In this document: positions 24,375 to 33,520 of the stretch, piece by piece
How the letters are laid out: each line of letters starts with the position of its first letter
How positions within the stretch are numbered: the stretch's first letter is position 1
NCBI RefSeq assembly: GCF_014692875.1
Contig: NZ_CP061171.1
Coordinates: 4,836,001 to 4,900,000, forward strand
Direction of reading: 5' to 3'
DNA: 64,000 bases
DNA from: Pedobacter riviphilus
Lineage (GTDB): Bacteria; Bacteroidota; Bacteroidia; Sphingobacteriales; Sphingobacteriaceae
Made by a program: the position numbers and the translations under genes
The notes under the pieces: model-generated
Told to the model about the DNA's origin: nothing
Database searches by the model: none
What the model saw: the letters and a program-made list of their open reading frames with translations, nothing else

Positions 24375-24887
24375 ATGAAAAGTTGTTGGCAGTTATTAAG
24401 AAAAGGTTGTTTCGTTATCTTTACGATCATCAGCCTGATTAGCTGCCAACAAACAAATTCGCCCAAACCTCAATATAGCTATGATAATGGGCCAGAAATC
24501 GACACTTCATACATTGCAATAATCCCCTTCAAAAAAAACGCTGCTTTTAGAAAATCGGCCCAGTTGACCTCAACTGATCTAAAAGAAATAGATAAAATTC
24601 TGTTAAAATTTGCTGAAGACTATAATAAGCATATCCTAAGTTTACTTTCGCCTAATGACGACAAAAAGAACTTTCTAATAAATCTTAAAGATTACAAACG
24701 CCAATACACACCAACAACCAATAGCAAAGGAGAAAAGGAAGTTGTAATTTATTGCATGTGCCACACTTTTAATGTTGACTGGAAAAAAGAAAGAATAGAT
24801 GTTGAAGATGGTGGTAAATGCTACTTTATGTTAAAAGTAAATCTTAAAACAAAGGATTTCGAGAGTTCCGTTAATGGGGAGGCTTAG
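24375..24887 (+). CDS. Lipoprotein of unknown function
   Basis: A 170-residue lipoprotein with signal sequence to Cys25 in LISCQQTN. The mature part contains a helical middle (LKEIDKILLKFAEDYNKHIL), then strands around VVIYCMCHTFNVDWKKE and GGKCYFMLKVNL. Three Cys residues in the second half could form a disulfide or bind metal. No family is recognised. It follows def by four bases and is presumably co-transcribed, although a functional tie with deformylase is not obvious. DNA after it (24888-25053) holds repeat fragments only. Confidence 0.72.
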   Translation: MKSCWQLLRKGCFVIFTIISLISCQQTNSPKPQYSYDNGPEIDTSYIAIIPFKKNAAFRKSAQLTSTDLKEIDKILLKFAEDYNKHILSLLSPNDDKKNFLINLKDYKRQYTPTTNSKGEKEVVIYCMCHTFNVDWKKERIDVEDGGKCYFMLKVNLKTKDFESSVNGEA

Positions 24888-24940
24888 TGGATCGATGGAG
24901 ATCCGAAGGATTTTATATGTAAATATTGCCTTGCGCTTAT

Positions 24941-24977
24941 AGATTTCTCTATTTCGCTTCGCTTCAGTCGATGACGA
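24941..24977. repeat. Repeat fragment, CTTCGCTTCAG...GATGACGA type
   Basis: Shares the ending GCTTCAG-nn-GATGACGA and the preceding CGCT(T/G)CGCT pattern with 60404-60440. Probably a remnant of a palindromic dispersed element. Confidence 0.5.
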
Positions 24978-25023
24978 CCCCACGAGACTAATTCGTTTAC
25001 TGAAGAAACTGTTCTGCATCCAA

Positions 25024-25055
25024 GACTAAGGACTTTGGACTTAAGACTCCCGACT
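25024..25055 (-). repeat. AGTCnnn heptad array, five units (minus strand)
   Basis: GACT occurs at 25024, 25031, 25038, 25045 and 25052, exact 7-base spacing. It abuts the stop codon of the following minus-strand gene and overlaps it by two bases. Confidence 0.75.
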
Positions 25056-25689
25056 AATTATTCCGGCTCTTATCGCCATCAAAGATCTGCTGCATCAGCT
25101 TGCCCCAGGCGAAAGGATTAAGCAGGGGATTGGTTTGCACCATATTCTTATTAATCATCCTATCAAAATTATACCGGTAATTCTGACTTCCGATTTCCTG
25201 CCCATCACGTGGCAAAGTTTGGATTAAACCATCTATTGAAGAGCGTGAGAGGTTTTTTTTGGCGATAGCCATATCATCATCCGCCAGTTTCATCGATAAA
25301 AACTCGCGGGTAAACTCTTCTGTTGTTGCCCAAGGGAAAACACGTACCGATGGTAAATCGATTACATTGGCTTTCAACTTAACCATAATCGTGTACTTGC
25401 TGTCTGGTGTACTTTCTGGAATCACTGTAGAAAATTTCTTGTAACCAATGGCCGTGAACAAAATGGTATCGCCCGGATTAACAATAAAAGTAAAATATCC
25501 CCTGTAATCGGCACCAACCCTTTTACTCTTGGCAGAAAGATTGGTGATGGTAACATAAGGTATTACGTTTGAGCTATCGATATCGGTAATAATCCCAGAA
25601 AATTGGATGAGTTTATCCTGTGCCGGCTTTTGTTGTGCAAAAGCGGTAACAGAAAAAATTAAGCAAATCAGGGCAATACAATATCTCAT
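25054..25689 (-). CDS. Exported CarboxypepD-regulatory-like domain protein
   Basis: A 211-residue protein with a signal peptide (ending TAFAQQ). Residues about 28-110 form the regulatory-like beta-sandwich (GIITDIDSSNVIPYVTITN, then GADYRGYFTFIVNPGD and ILFTAIGYKKFS). The C-terminal 100 residues are polar with a helical middle (FTREFLSMKLADDDMAIAKK) and end with NPFAWGKLMQQIFDGDKS. The design resembles the gene at 2269. An exact TACTTTTG box lies 5 nt before the ATG, implying a leaderless mRNA. Its stop codon overlaps a heptad repeat array. Function is unknown; envelope-located. Confidence 0.82.
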   Translation of the reverse strand: MRYCIALICLIFSVTAFAQQKPAQDKLIQFSGIITDIDSSNVIPYVTITNLSAKSKRVGADYRGYFTFIVNPGDTILFTAIGYKKFSTVIPESTPDSKYTIMVKLKANVIDLPSVRVFPWATTEEFTREFLSMKLADDDMAIAKKNLSRSSIDGLIQTLPRDGQEIGSQNYRYNFDRMINKNMVQTNPLLNPFAWGKLMQQIFDGDKSRNN

Positions 25690-25694
25690 TAAGA

Positions 25695-25702
25695 CAAAAG
25701 TA
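25695..25702 (-). promoter_or_regulatory. -7 box TACTTTTG, 5 nt before start
   Basis: Exact TAnnTTTG on the minus strand, ending 5 nt before the ATG at 25689. Confidence 0.55.
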
Positions 25703-25742
25703 ATTTTATTAATAAAACTTCCTTGTTAAATAGTGTTAAAGC

Positions 25743-25988
25743 TTATTCTTGCTCGGCCATGTTAACGGCAACTACTGAAGTGATCTGAGGAACGGCTTTC
25801 ATAATGGCTTGTTCGATACCAGATTTCATAGTCATGAAACTCATCGGGCAAGAACCACAGTTGCCTAAAAGCTTAAGCTTTACTGTTCCTTCAGATGTAA
25901 TTTCTTCAACAGAAACATCACCTCCATCAGCCTTTAAATACGGCCTGATAGTTTCCAATGCCTGTTCTACTTGTTCTGTTAAATTCAT
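25743..25988 (-). CDS. NifU-family Fe-S scaffold protein (Nfu type)
   Basis: An 81-residue single-domain NifU C-terminal-type scaffold. It assembles and hands on Fe-S clusters. The signature KLLGNCGSCPMS holds the CxxC cluster ligands Cys44 and Cys47, following the helix PYLKADGGDVSV. Length is right for an Nfu core domain without extension. It lies 34 bases downstream of the Mrp-family ATPase gene on the same strand, so the two are a natural Fe-S cluster delivery pair. Confidence 0.93.
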   Translation of the reverse strand: MNLTEQVEQALETIRPYLKADGGDVSVEEITSEGTVKLKLLGNCGSCPMSFMTMKSGIEQAIMKAVPQITSVVAVNMAEQE

Positions 25989-26022
25989 TATATATATTTT
26001 AATTTATAAAAATAGTAATTTT

Positions 26023-27099
26023 TTAGCAATTCACCATTTGCGCATTATTGATGGATATTTGTTGTGCAATTTTACTTGCAATATCTCCAAATATAACATC
26101 CAGCAAAGGATTTTGATTCAAAGCCACCGGTTTCCCTTGATCTCCTGCCTCCGAAATACTCTGGATAATTGGAATCTCACCTAAAAACGGCACATCAAAA
26201 CGTGCTGCAAGCTCGGTTCCGCCACCTTTTCCGAAGATATAATATTTATTCTCCGGCAACTCTGCTGGCGTAAAATACGACATGTTTTCTATAACACCTA
26301 AAATCGGGATATTGATTCCTGGCATTCTGAACATTGCCAAACCTTTATGTGTATCGGCCAGTGCAACCTGTTGCGGTGTAGTAACCACAACCGCTCCCGA
26401 AATCGGGAAACTCTGTGTAATAGTGATGTGTATATCGCCTGTTCCCGGTGGAAGATCTACAATCAGATAATCCAGCTCTCCCCAATTGGTATCGTTAAAT
26501 AATTGTTTTACTGCATTAGATGCCATTGGGCCACGCCATGGCACCGGCTGGCCGGGATCTGCAAAAAAACCTAGGGACAATAGCTTTATTCCGTATTTTT
26601 CGATTGGTAAAATTTTCGTTTTACCATCAGCAGTTTCTTCTGCGCCCGGCTTAGCATCAACCAGATCGAACATGGTTGGTACCGATGGGCCATAAATATC
26701 GGCATCGATAAGGCCAACTTTAGCACCATCTTTAGCCAATACTACTGCCAGATTACTCGCCACAGTCGATTTACCAACCCCTCCTTTACCAGACGAAACC
26801 AAAATAATGTTTTTGATGTTATCTAATGATGATGAATTACTTGGCTGAGTAACCCTCGAAGTTACATTGATCATTACTTCTGCCGTTGGCGATACAAAAT
26901 GCTTGATGGCATTTGTACAGGCATTTTTTAGCATTTCCTTCATCGGACAAGCCGGCGTAGTAAGCTCTAATGTAAAATTGACCTGGTTATCTGTTATCTG
27001 TAAATCTTTAATCATGTTTAAAGTAACCAGATCTTTTTTAAGATCGGGATCTTCAACATTTTTAAGCGCATCTAAAACTTGTTGCGGGCTAATCTGCAT
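26023..27099 (-). CDS. Mrp/NBP35-family ATP-binding Fe-S carrier
   Basis: A 358-residue P-loop ATPase of the Mrp/ApbC family. Residues 1-80 are a DUF59/MIP18-type domain with the conserved PACPM segment. The deviant Walker A KGGVGKST is near residue 110, followed by DADIYGPSVP and DLPPGTGDIH. The CxxC usually found after MSYF in many Mrp proteins is absent: the segment reads MSYFTPAELPENKYYIFG. As far as I recall this variation is common in Bacteroidota. It suggests that cluster binding, if retained, uses other ligands. It is upstream of the Nfu gene and probably co-transcribed with it. Confidence 0.92.
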   Translation of the reverse strand: MQISPQQVLDALKNVEDPDLKKDLVTLNMIKDLQITDNQVNFTLELTTPACPMKEMLKNACTNAIKHFVSPTAEVMINVTSRVTQPSNSSSLDNIKNIILVSSGKGGVGKSTVASNLAVVLAKDGAKVGLIDADIYGPSVPTMFDLVDAKPGAEETADGKTKILPIEKYGIKLLSLGFFADPGQPVPWRGPMASNAVKQLFNDTNWGELDYLIVDLPPGTGDIHITITQSFPISGAVVVTTPQQVALADTHKGLAMFRMPGINIPILGVIENMSYFTPAELPENKYYIFGKGGGTELAARFDVPFLGEIPIIQSISEAGDQGKPVALNQNPLLDVIFGDIASKIAQQISINNAQMVNC

Positions 27100-27230
27100 G
27101 GTATTAATTTAAATTCAAAATTAACAAAACATAGCCACAAATACTTTTATTTAGGCTTTTTAACTGTAATTTTAACACGAAATAAACATTTAATTGTTAC
27201 GTTTAAGCAATTAACCATTTTAACGACTAT

Positions 27231-29393
27231 ATGCGAATACCAAAAATTAAGATCCCCAAAAAATATTTAAAAATCGGAGCCTGGGTTTTAGGTGTTTTTT
27301 TAGTTGTTTGTATTGCTTTAGGTGCGGTTGCCTATAGCAAAAGGGAAGCACTTCTTAAAAAAATGGTGGCTAAAGCAATTGCCAAGGCCGACAAGGATTA
27401 TGGCTTGGAGGTTAAAATCGGATCGGTCGGTTTTACAGGGTTAAGCACCGTAAAAATGACCAATATTTCTGTTGTTCCTAAAGATAGGGACACGCTTTCT
27501 AATATTGGCGAACTCAGTGTTGGTGTAAAACTTTTCCCGCTCATTTTTGGTAAAGTAAAACTCTCGGAAGTAAAACTGAATAATGGTTTTGTGAGTGTGG
27601 TACTTAAAGATTCGACCACAAACATCGATTTCATTTTAAAAAGAAAGAAAAAAGACAGCACCCAAACCAATACAAAAGCCAACTTGCCAGAAATAGCTAG
27701 CAACATCTTAAATCAGGTTTTATATAAAATTCCTGACGATATGGATGTGAAAAACATGGTTTTTAAACTAAACGATCACGATACTGCCAAATTGAGTTTT
27801 GCAACCACCGCCACGATTGATGGCGGCGATTTAAAATCAACAATTGATGTGAACAATAACGAATCTACCTGGCATGTTAATGGCTACGTTAATCCTGGCA
27901 GTAAAGAGTTAAACTTTATGGCATATGCCGATGGAAAAAAGCTGGAATTGCCCTACCTCAACAATAAACTGCATGCCAAGCTTAGTTTCGATACTTTGCA
28001 AACAGAATTAAAAAATGCCAAATACAGTGGCGATGATTATAAGATATCTGGATCTTGGTCAGTTAAAAACATGTTGATCAATCAACCTCGAATTGCTTCA
28101 AATGATATTATTATCCAAAGTGCAAAACTGGACGCCGATATTTTAGTTGGACCTAATTACATTGCCTTAGACAGTACCTCAACAGCTTATTTAAAAAATG
28201 CACAGATCCATCCATTTGTTAAATATACTTTAGGAAAAAATAAAATATATGAGTTAAAGCTAAATGCCGAAGAGCAGGATGCTCAAGGAGTTTTAGATGC
28301 TTTCCCACAAGGCTTGTTTGAATCGCTTGAGGGATTAAAAGTACAAGGCAAGGTTAAATACAGCCTTAACTTTTACCTGGACACCAAAGTGCCAGATAGC
28401 GTGCGTTTCAACTCCACACTTACACCGGTTAATTTCAAAATTGTGCAGTGGGGCAAAACCAACCTGCAAAAAATCAACAATACTTTTGTATATACACCTT
28501 ACGAGTACGGCAAGCCGATGCGTGATATTACCATTGGCCCATCGAACCCGAATTTTACGCCATTATCGGCCATTTCAAAGAATTTTATCAATGCCGTTTT
28601 AACAGCAGAAGATCCTTCGTTTTTTACGCATAATGGTTTTGTTGAAGAATCGATCCGCAAATCGATCGCCGTAAATTTTAAGGAAAAGAAATTTAAGCGT
28701 GGAGGCAGTACCATCAGCATGCAGCTGGTTAAAAATGTGTATTTGAGTCGTCAGAAAACGTTGGCCCGTAAAGCCGAAGAGATTTTGATCGTTTGGCTTA
28801 TTGAACATAACCATTTGATCAGCAAACAGCGGATGCTGGAGGTATATTTCAACATCATGGAACTGGGACAGAATATTTATGGGATTGGGGAAGCATCACG
28901 GTATTATTTTGGAAAACAACCTGCCGATTTAACCATTGGAGATGGATTGTTTCTGGCCAGTATTGTACCTAAACCAAAAGCATCGATGTATAAATTCATG
29001 GCTGATGGCAGCCTAAAACCTTATATGTTCAACTACTTCAGGTTTATGGGTAATATTATGGCCAGAAAAGGCTTAACACCTAGCGATACCTCAGGTTATG
29101 GCTTTTACAATGTTCGCCTGAGAGAAGGACTCCGTCGTTACTTGGCGCCTGATACTGCTGTGGTTGATACCTCTGCATTTGACGATGATGGAGATGGCCT
29201 GCCTGTGGTAATTGTACACGATAAAAATAAAAATTTCTTTGAGCGCCTTTTTGGTGGCGGATCTAAAAAAGATACAACAACAAATAAACAGGCCACCACA
29301 CCTGCCGATACTACTAAAACCAAAAAACAATTGAGACAGGAGCGAAGGGAAGAGCGAAGACGCCAAAAGGAACTGGAGAAAAGTCAGCAGTAG
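27231..29393 (+). CDS. AsmA-like/biosynthetic peptidoglycan transglycosylase (GT51) fusion
   Basis: A 720-residue single-pass membrane protein. After a basic N-terminus (KIKIPKKYLKIG) a transmembrane helix spans about 17-36. Residues 50-410 are a long beta-rich region resembling AsmA-type or DUF748-type lipid-transport domains (IGELSVGVKLFPLIFGKVKL). Residues about 440-620 are a GT51 transglycosylase: AEDPSFFTHNG contains the expected catalytic Glu, and KRGGSTISMQLVKN the second motif, followed by WLIEHNHLISKQRMLEVYFN. There is no transpeptidase domain. A charged tail (KKQLRQERREERRRQKELEK) ends the protein. It should polymerise lipid II in the periplasm. Confidence 0.9.
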   Translation: MRIPKIKIPKKYLKIGAWVLGVFLVVCIALGAVAYSKREALLKKMVAKAIAKADKDYGLEVKIGSVGFTGLSTVKMTNISVVPKDRDTLSNIGELSVGVKLFPLIFGKVKLSEVKLNNGFVSVVLKDSTTNIDFILKRKKKDSTQTNTKANLPEIASNILNQVLYKIPDDMDVKNMVFKLNDHDTAKLSFATTATIDGGDLKSTIDVNNNESTWHVNGYVNPGSKELNFMAYADGKKLELPYLNNKLHAKLSFDTLQTELKNAKYSGDDYKISGSWSVKNMLINQPRIASNDIIIQSAKLDADILVGPNYIALDSTSTAYLKNAQIHPFVKYTLGKNKIYELKLNAEEQDAQGVLDAFPQGLFESLEGLKVQGKVKYSLNFYLDTKVPDSVRFNSTLTPVNFKIVQWGKTNLQKINNTFVYTPYEYGKPMRDITIGPSNPNFTPLSAISKNFINAVLTAEDPSFFTHNGFVEESIRKSIAVNFKEKKFKRGGSTISMQLVKNVYLSRQKTLARKAEEILIVWLIEHNHLISKQRMLEVYFNIMELGQNIYGIGEASRYYFGKQPADLTIGDGLFLASIVPKPKASMYKFMADGSLKPYMFNYFRFMGNIMARKGLTPSDTSGYGFYNVRLREGLRRYLAPDTAVVDTSAFDDDGDGLPVVIVHDKNKNFFERLFGGGSKKDTTTNKQATTPADTTKTKKQLRQERREERRRQKELEKSQQ

Positions 29394-29424
29394 GCAGTTT
29401 TCAATTGACAGCTTACAGTTTTTA

Positions 29425-29466
29425 GTTAATCCAACGATTAACCCGTTAAACAATATATAATTAGCC
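29425..29466. repeat. TTAACC-rich intergenic tract
   Basis: Contains CGATTAACCCGTTAAACA then AATTAGCC, matching the word order of the tracts at 1343 and 19615. It lies between the transglycosylase and hpt genes. Confidence 0.5.
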
Positions 29467-29533
29467 GAAACCAGTTTTTAATTGGCGGTTAGCAGGTTAC
29501 AACTTTCCAACATTTAAACTATTTAACATCAAA

Positions 29534-30076
29534 ATGCACAAAATAAAAGTAGAGGATAAAGAGTTCGAGATATTTTTAGAAAATGATACCCTAAACAAAA
29601 GGATCCGTTTGCTAGGCATCCAGATGAATGTGGACTATGAGGGTAAATGCCCGCTATTTATTGGTATACTAAATGGAAGTTTCCTATTTATGGCAGATTT
29701 GATTAAAGAGATTAATGTACCTTGCGAAGTTGCTTTTATGCGTGTAGCTTCTTACCAGGGAACAGCAAGTTCGGGAAATGTAAAAGAACTGATCGGATTA
29801 CCAGATAACATCGAAGGTAGAGATATTATCATTGTGGAAGATATTGTTGATACCGGCTTAACCTTAACGCATATTTTAAAAACGATAAATGAAAAAAATC
29901 CGGCGTCAGTTAAAGTAGCTTCTCTTTTACTTAAGCCAAGTGCTTTAAAACACGAAATTAAAGCGCTAGAATACGTTGGTTTTGAAATACCTAACGAGTT
30001 TGTTGTGGGTTATGGATTGGATTATAACGGCCTTGGCAGAAACCTGACGGATATTTACAGAGCAACCGGAGCATAA
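29534..30076 (+). CDS. hpt: Hypoxanthine phosphoribosyltransferase
   Basis: A 180-residue purine salvage enzyme converting hypoxanthine or guanine with PRPP to IMP or GMP. The PRPP-binding motif is EDIVDTGLTL (about residue 96-110), preceded by the flexible-loop region MRVASYQGTASSG. KPSALKHEIKALEYVGFEIPNEFVVGYGLDYN is spread over the base-recognition hood. Length and motif order are normal. It is followed by psd on the same strand after 55 bases; the gap contains T-rich sequence with a near-consensus -7 box for psd (CACCTTTG). Confidence 0.97.
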   Translation: MHKIKVEDKEFEIFLENDTLNKRIRLLGIQMNVDYEGKCPLFIGILNGSFLFMADLIKEINVPCEVAFMRVASYQGTASSGNVKELIGLPDNIEGRDIIIVEDIVDTGLTLTHILKTINEKNPASVKVASLLLKPSALKHEIKALEYVGFEIPNEFVVGYGLDYNGLGRNLTDIYRATGA

Positions 30077-30131
30077 TTTTTAGATTGGATTAATTTATTT
30101 TTCGCACCTTTGCGCAATAATTTCTAAAACA

Positions 30132-30791
30132 ATGACCATACATAAAGAAGGCTACACCACCATTGCCTTAAGCATCTTGTTTATTTTCGTAATCAACGCA
30201 ATAGTCGATTATAAATACCATGATATCACCTGGTTGCGCTGGTTCATTTATCTATTTTCAGCTGCATTATTTATCATTGTATTACAGTTTTTCCGCAACC
30301 CTAGCCGCAGCTTTTCTTCCGGAGAAAACCTGGTTATTTGCCCTGCAGATGGGAAAGTGGTGGTAATTGAAGAAACAGAAGAAGGCGAATACTTTAAGGA
30401 TAAACGTTTACAGGTTTCGATTTTTATGTCGCCTATAAACGTTCACATTAACCGTAACCCGATTTCGGGAGTGGTCAAGTTCTTCAAATATCACCCAGGA
30501 AAATATCTTGCCGCGTGGAATCCAAAATCTTCAACAGAAAACGAACGTACTACAACCGTTGTCGAACATAAAAACGGCACGTCTATATTATTCCGTCAAA
30601 TTGCTGGTGCATTGGCACGTAGAATTGTATGGTATGTAAAAGAAGGAGATCAAGTTGTACAAACCGAACAATTTGGTTTTATTAAATTCGGATCAAGGGT
30701 TGATGTATTTTTACCAGTAGGCACAAAAGTGAACGTAGAACTTAACCAGGTTGTAAAAGGTGGAATAACTACCCTAGCTACCCTAAGTTAA
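30132..30791 (+). CDS. psd: Phosphatidylserine decarboxylase, short type
   Basis: A 219-residue proenzyme that makes phosphatidylethanolamine. Two hydrophobic helices occupy about residues 9-52. The catalytic region contains CPADGKVVVI, SIFMSPINVHINRNP and the self-cleavage site KFGSRVD, where Ser188 should become the pyruvoyl group. This is the shorter archaeal/Bacteroidota-type proenzyme instead of the longer E. coli type (family knowledge). It is inserted in the inner membrane. A very strong terminator follows immediately, so the hpt-psd region ends here. Confidence 0.96.
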   Translation: MTIHKEGYTTIALSILFIFVINAIVDYKYHDITWLRWFIYLFSAALFIIVLQFFRNPSRSFSSGENLVICPADGKVVVIEETEEGEYFKDKRLQVSIFMSPINVHINRNPISGVVKFFKYHPGKYLAAWNPKSSTENERTTTVVEHKNGTSILFRQIAGALARRIVWYVKEGDQVVQTEQFGFIKFGSRVDVFLPVGTKVNVELNQVVKGGITTLATLS

Positions 30792-30811
30792 AAGAAAAAT
30801 ACAATTATAAT

Positions 30812-30846
30812 AAAAGCCGATTTAGTTTATACTAAGTCGGCTTTTT
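30812..30846 (+). terminator. Rho-independent terminator of psd
   Basis: A 14-bp stem with one wobble pair (AAAAGCCGATTTAG opposite CTAAGTCGGCTTTT), a 6-base loop and a T run. The remainder of the 310-base gap to 31101 contains only repeat fragments, including CTAAGCTTGTCGAAGAC, and no gene. Confidence 0.9.
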
Positions 30847-31101
30847 GATTATAGCGCACCTCTTTCGAGATTTTTTAGCTGTCTGTGAGGACGCAGACCG
30901 CGGAAGTCAGAATTATATATTCCTGTTATCTGTGACACACCAATGTTATTAAATTAACATCCCCCGTTATCAGTCTAAGCTTGTCGAAGACTTTAAATGC
31001 AAAAACCTAAAAAAGATTGTCCTTCCACATCCTTTTTGTTTTTCTACTAAATAAAAATATTGAGTAAGACATAAGCTGCATGATCTCGGTACTTAACAGC
31101 T

Positions 31102-32277
31102 TTAATCCATAGCATCATTACCCACCTCTTCATGATTACCTGCCTGAGTTGGCCTATCGCTAATTAAACGTTGCGTTGGATAAGCAAAATCTGATTTATT
31201 GCGAATAACGATATCCATAATTTCGAGATTGATTTCCTGCCTGATTTTGAGGAATTCAGCATATTCAAGTACGGTTACAAAATAGTTAACTTCCACATTC
31301 AAACCAGAATCGCCAAAGCTTTTAAAAGAGGCATTTCCATCGTCACTGGTGCCCTGATGTTGGTTAATATAATCCTGTATTTCGGAAATAATTTTTCTTA
31401 ATGAATCGGAATTGGTTTCGTAGGTAAGCCCAATCACAAATGATACCTTACGCGAATTCCGTAACGAAAGGTTTTCTAAAACCCCATCAATCATGCCCCT
31501 ATTGGGCAGGGTAGCCATGGTTTTTTCGGAAGTTCTGATTCTTGTACTCCTAAAACCAACCTTTTCAACTGTACCTTCCACACCATCAACCTTTACCAGG
31601 TCGCCAACAGTAAAAGGTTTATCTAAAAAGATGGTGAATGAGCCTATTAAGTTCTCTAAGCTCTCTTTAGCAGCCAAAGCAATGGCAATACCACCAATAC
31701 CCAAGCCGGTAATCAGCGTTAATACATTAACTTCGAAAACAAAACCAAGGAGGGTGAAAAAACCGATAAAGATTACAATCGTTTTAAACAGTTCTTTTAA
31801 AAAGGGCACCAATTGATCGTCGGCCTTGTTACCCGTAAGCGAAGCTTTATACAGAAGCACGTGGCTAATGAAGTCGATTATCCTTAAAATAATCCAAAAA
31901 ATAGATAGGATGATCCCAAACAAAAATATCCGGTCGATACAATCGCCGATGGTTACTGGGATTAACTCTTTAACCTTGCCGATTAATTTGCTGTAATGAA
32001 ATATAGCCACCTCTAACGGGTGTTTTAACTGGTTAATGGAAAGGTAAAGCGTAGTTAACAGGATAAAAACCTCAATGGGTTTTAGCAGTAAGGCAACAAA
32101 AGCATCGTTATGCGATTGATTGGAAAAGTTTCTGAAAAGCTTAAACAGCAACCTGCTTAACAGCTTAGAAACAATGTTCTTAAAAACTAAGCCTAAAAAA
32201 AGTATCCCTCCGAAAAGGAAATAGGCTTTTACGGTGTTGCCCCAAAAAACTTGGTCGAAAAAAGCAGAATTTAACAT
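31102..32277 (-). CDS. Mechanosensitive ion channel protein (MscS family)
   Basis: A 391-residue inner-membrane channel that relieves osmotic pressure. The start is set at the ATG at 32277; a TTG five codons upstream is also in frame. Several transmembrane helices lie in residues 15-215, the last (TLITGLGIGGIAIALAAKESL) being the Gly/Ala-rich pore helix typical of MscS. The beta domain follows: FLDKPFTVGDLVKVDGVEGTVEKVGFRSTRIRT, spread over a conserved segment. The C-terminal cytoplasmic part is average length. It sits just past the rplS terminator on the same strand and carries its own -7-like box. Confidence 0.92.
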   Translation of the reverse strand: MLNSAFFDQVFWGNTVKAYFLFGGILFLGLVFKNIVSKLLSRLLFKLFRNFSNQSHNDAFVALLLKPIEVFILLTTLYLSINQLKHPLEVAIFHYSKLIGKVKELIPVTIGDCIDRIFLFGIILSIFWIILRIIDFISHVLLYKASLTGNKADDQLVPFLKELFKTIVIFIGFFTLLGFVFEVNVLTLITGLGIGGIAIALAAKESLENLIGSFTIFLDKPFTVGDLVKVDGVEGTVEKVGFRSTRIRTSEKTMATLPNRGMIDGVLENLSLRNSRKVSFVIGLTYETNSDSLRKIISEIQDYINQHQGTSDDGNASFKSFGDSGLNVEVNYFVTVLEYAEFLKIRQEINLEIMDIVIRNKSDFAYPTQRLISDRPTQAGNHEEVGNDAMD

Positions 32278-32281
32278 TTGA

Positions 32282-32289
32282 TAAAGGTA
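32282..32289 (-). promoter_or_regulatory. -7-like box TACCTTTA, 4 nt before the MscS start
   Basis: One mismatch from TAnnTTTG on the minus strand, ending 4 nt before the ATG at 32277 and located just past the rplS terminator. Confidence 0.4.
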
Positions 32290-32294
32290 CAAAC

Positions 32295-32325
32295 AAAAAA
32301 ACCTCCACGAAATTAATCGTGAAGG
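32295..32325 (-). terminator. Rho-independent terminator of rplS
   Basis: A 9-bp stem with one mismatch (minus strand CCTTCACGA opposite TCGTGGAGG), a 6-base loop and seven T residues. Confidence 0.85.
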
Positions 32326-32347
32326 CTATATCTTATAATAAAGAATA

Positions 32348-32695
32348 TTATTTTCTCAAAGATTTGATACGAGCAGCTTTACCAGTTAAAGCACGTAAAT
32401 AGAACAATTTCGCTCTACGAACTTTACCATAGCTATTCACTTCTACTTTCTCAATGTTTGGAGAACTAAAAGGGAAAATACGCTCAACACCAACGCCGTT
32501 GCTCATTTTACGAACGGTGAAGGTTTCGTTAGCACCTGCACTGTTACGTTGTATTACAACACCTTGGTAAATTTGAACACGTTCTTTATTACCTTCGCGA
32601 ATTTTATAGTGTACGCTCACTGTATCGCCAGACTTGAACGCAGGAAAATCTTTTTTCGCGATGGCCTGCTCTTCAACAAATTTTACTAAATCCAT
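32348..32695 (-). CDS. rplS: 50S ribosomal protein L19
   Basis: A 115-residue ribosomal protein located at the subunit interface. The family signature is unmistakable: [41 protein letters not shown], and the basic C-terminus [20 protein letters not shown]. It is the last gene of the rpsP-rimM-trmD-rplS cluster and ends at a clear terminator. The 138-base gap between trmD and rplS contains a near-consensus box (TAATATTG on the minus strand) and a T-rich tract, so rplS may have its own promoter. Confidence 0.99.
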   Translation of the reverse strand: MDLVKFVEEQAIAKKDFPAFKSGDTVSVHYKIREGNKERVQIYQGVVIQRNSAGANETFTVRKMSNGVGVERIFPFSSPNIEKVEVNSYGKVRRAKLFYLRALTGKAARIKSLRK

Positions 32696-32833
32696 GATTT
32701 TAAGCTATTAAACCAACTTTCTTTACCTTGAAAATCGGATTGCAATATTAGGGATTTTTTTTCATATAAAAAAACCTATTTTAATTTTTTCCACAATCTT
32801 TATGAATTCCACATTCGATTGAGCTAAATGCTT

Positions 32834-33508
32834 CTATTCCAAAAGATCAGGGCGACGCGTTTTAGTTCGCTCTAAGGCCTGTTCATGCCTCCATTCGTTC
32901 ACTTTAGCCTCATGGCCGCTTAATAAAACATCGGGCACTTTATGTCCACGCCAGTCTGCCGGGCGGGTATAAACTGGCGCATCAAGCAGCTCTCCCTGAA
33001 AACTATCGGATAGGGCCGAAGTTTCATCATTCAAAACACCTGGGATTAAACGCACAACAGCATCTACCACAATTGCAGCAGGCAGCTCTCCTCCACTCAA
33101 AACATAATCGCCCACCGATATCTCTCTGGTTACAAAGATATCCCGTATACGCTGATCTATGCCTTTGTAATGGCCACACAAAATAATGATATTCTTTTTA
33201 ATAGAGAGTTCGTTAGCTGTGCTCTGGTTTAAAGTAACACCGTCGGGGCTCATGAAAATAATCTCATCGTATTCTCTTTCTGCCTGAAGTTTTTCGATAC
33301 AAGCCGCAAAAGGCTCAATACTCATTACCATACCGCTACCTCCGCCATATTGATAATCGTCTACACTTTTTTGTTTGTTGGTAGCATAATCCCTCAGGTT
33401 ATGCACAACAATTTCGGCAATGCCTTTTTTTTGTGCACGTTGCAAAATAGAATGAGCAAACGGACTTTCTAGTAAAGCGGGCAAAACTGTTATAATATCG
33501 AAACGCAT
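32834..33508 (-). CDS. trmD: tRNA (guanine-N1-)-methyltransferase
   Basis: A 224-residue SPOUT methyltransferase that makes m1G37 next to tRNA anticodons, preventing +1 frameshifting. The trefoil-knot signatures are present: [26 protein letters not shown] and [12 protein letters not shown]. The C-terminal domain includes [21 protein letters not shown], split across the region. Length is normal. The exact -7 box TACCTTTG lies 4 nt before the ATG, directly behind a heptad repeat array, so trmD is probably transcribed as a leaderless mRNA independent of rimM. Confidence 0.98.
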   Translation of the reverse strand: MRFDIITVLPALLESPFAHSILQRAQKKGIAEIVVHNLRDYATNKQKSVDDYQYGGGSGMVMSIEPFAACIEKLQAEREYDEIIFMSPDGVTLNQSTANELSIKKNIIILCGHYKGIDQRIRDIFVTREISVGDYVLSGGELPAAIVVDAVVRLIPGVLNDETSALSDSFQGELLDAPVYTRPADWRGHKVPDVLLSGHEAKVNEWRHEQALERTKTRRPDLLE

Positions 33509-33512
33509 GCTG

Positions 33513-33520
33513 CAAAGGTA
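33513..33520 (-). promoter_or_regulatory. -7 box TACCTTTG, 4 nt before trmD
   Basis: Exact TAnnTTTG on the minus strand, immediately downstream of the heptad array at 33521-33538. Confidence 0.55.
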
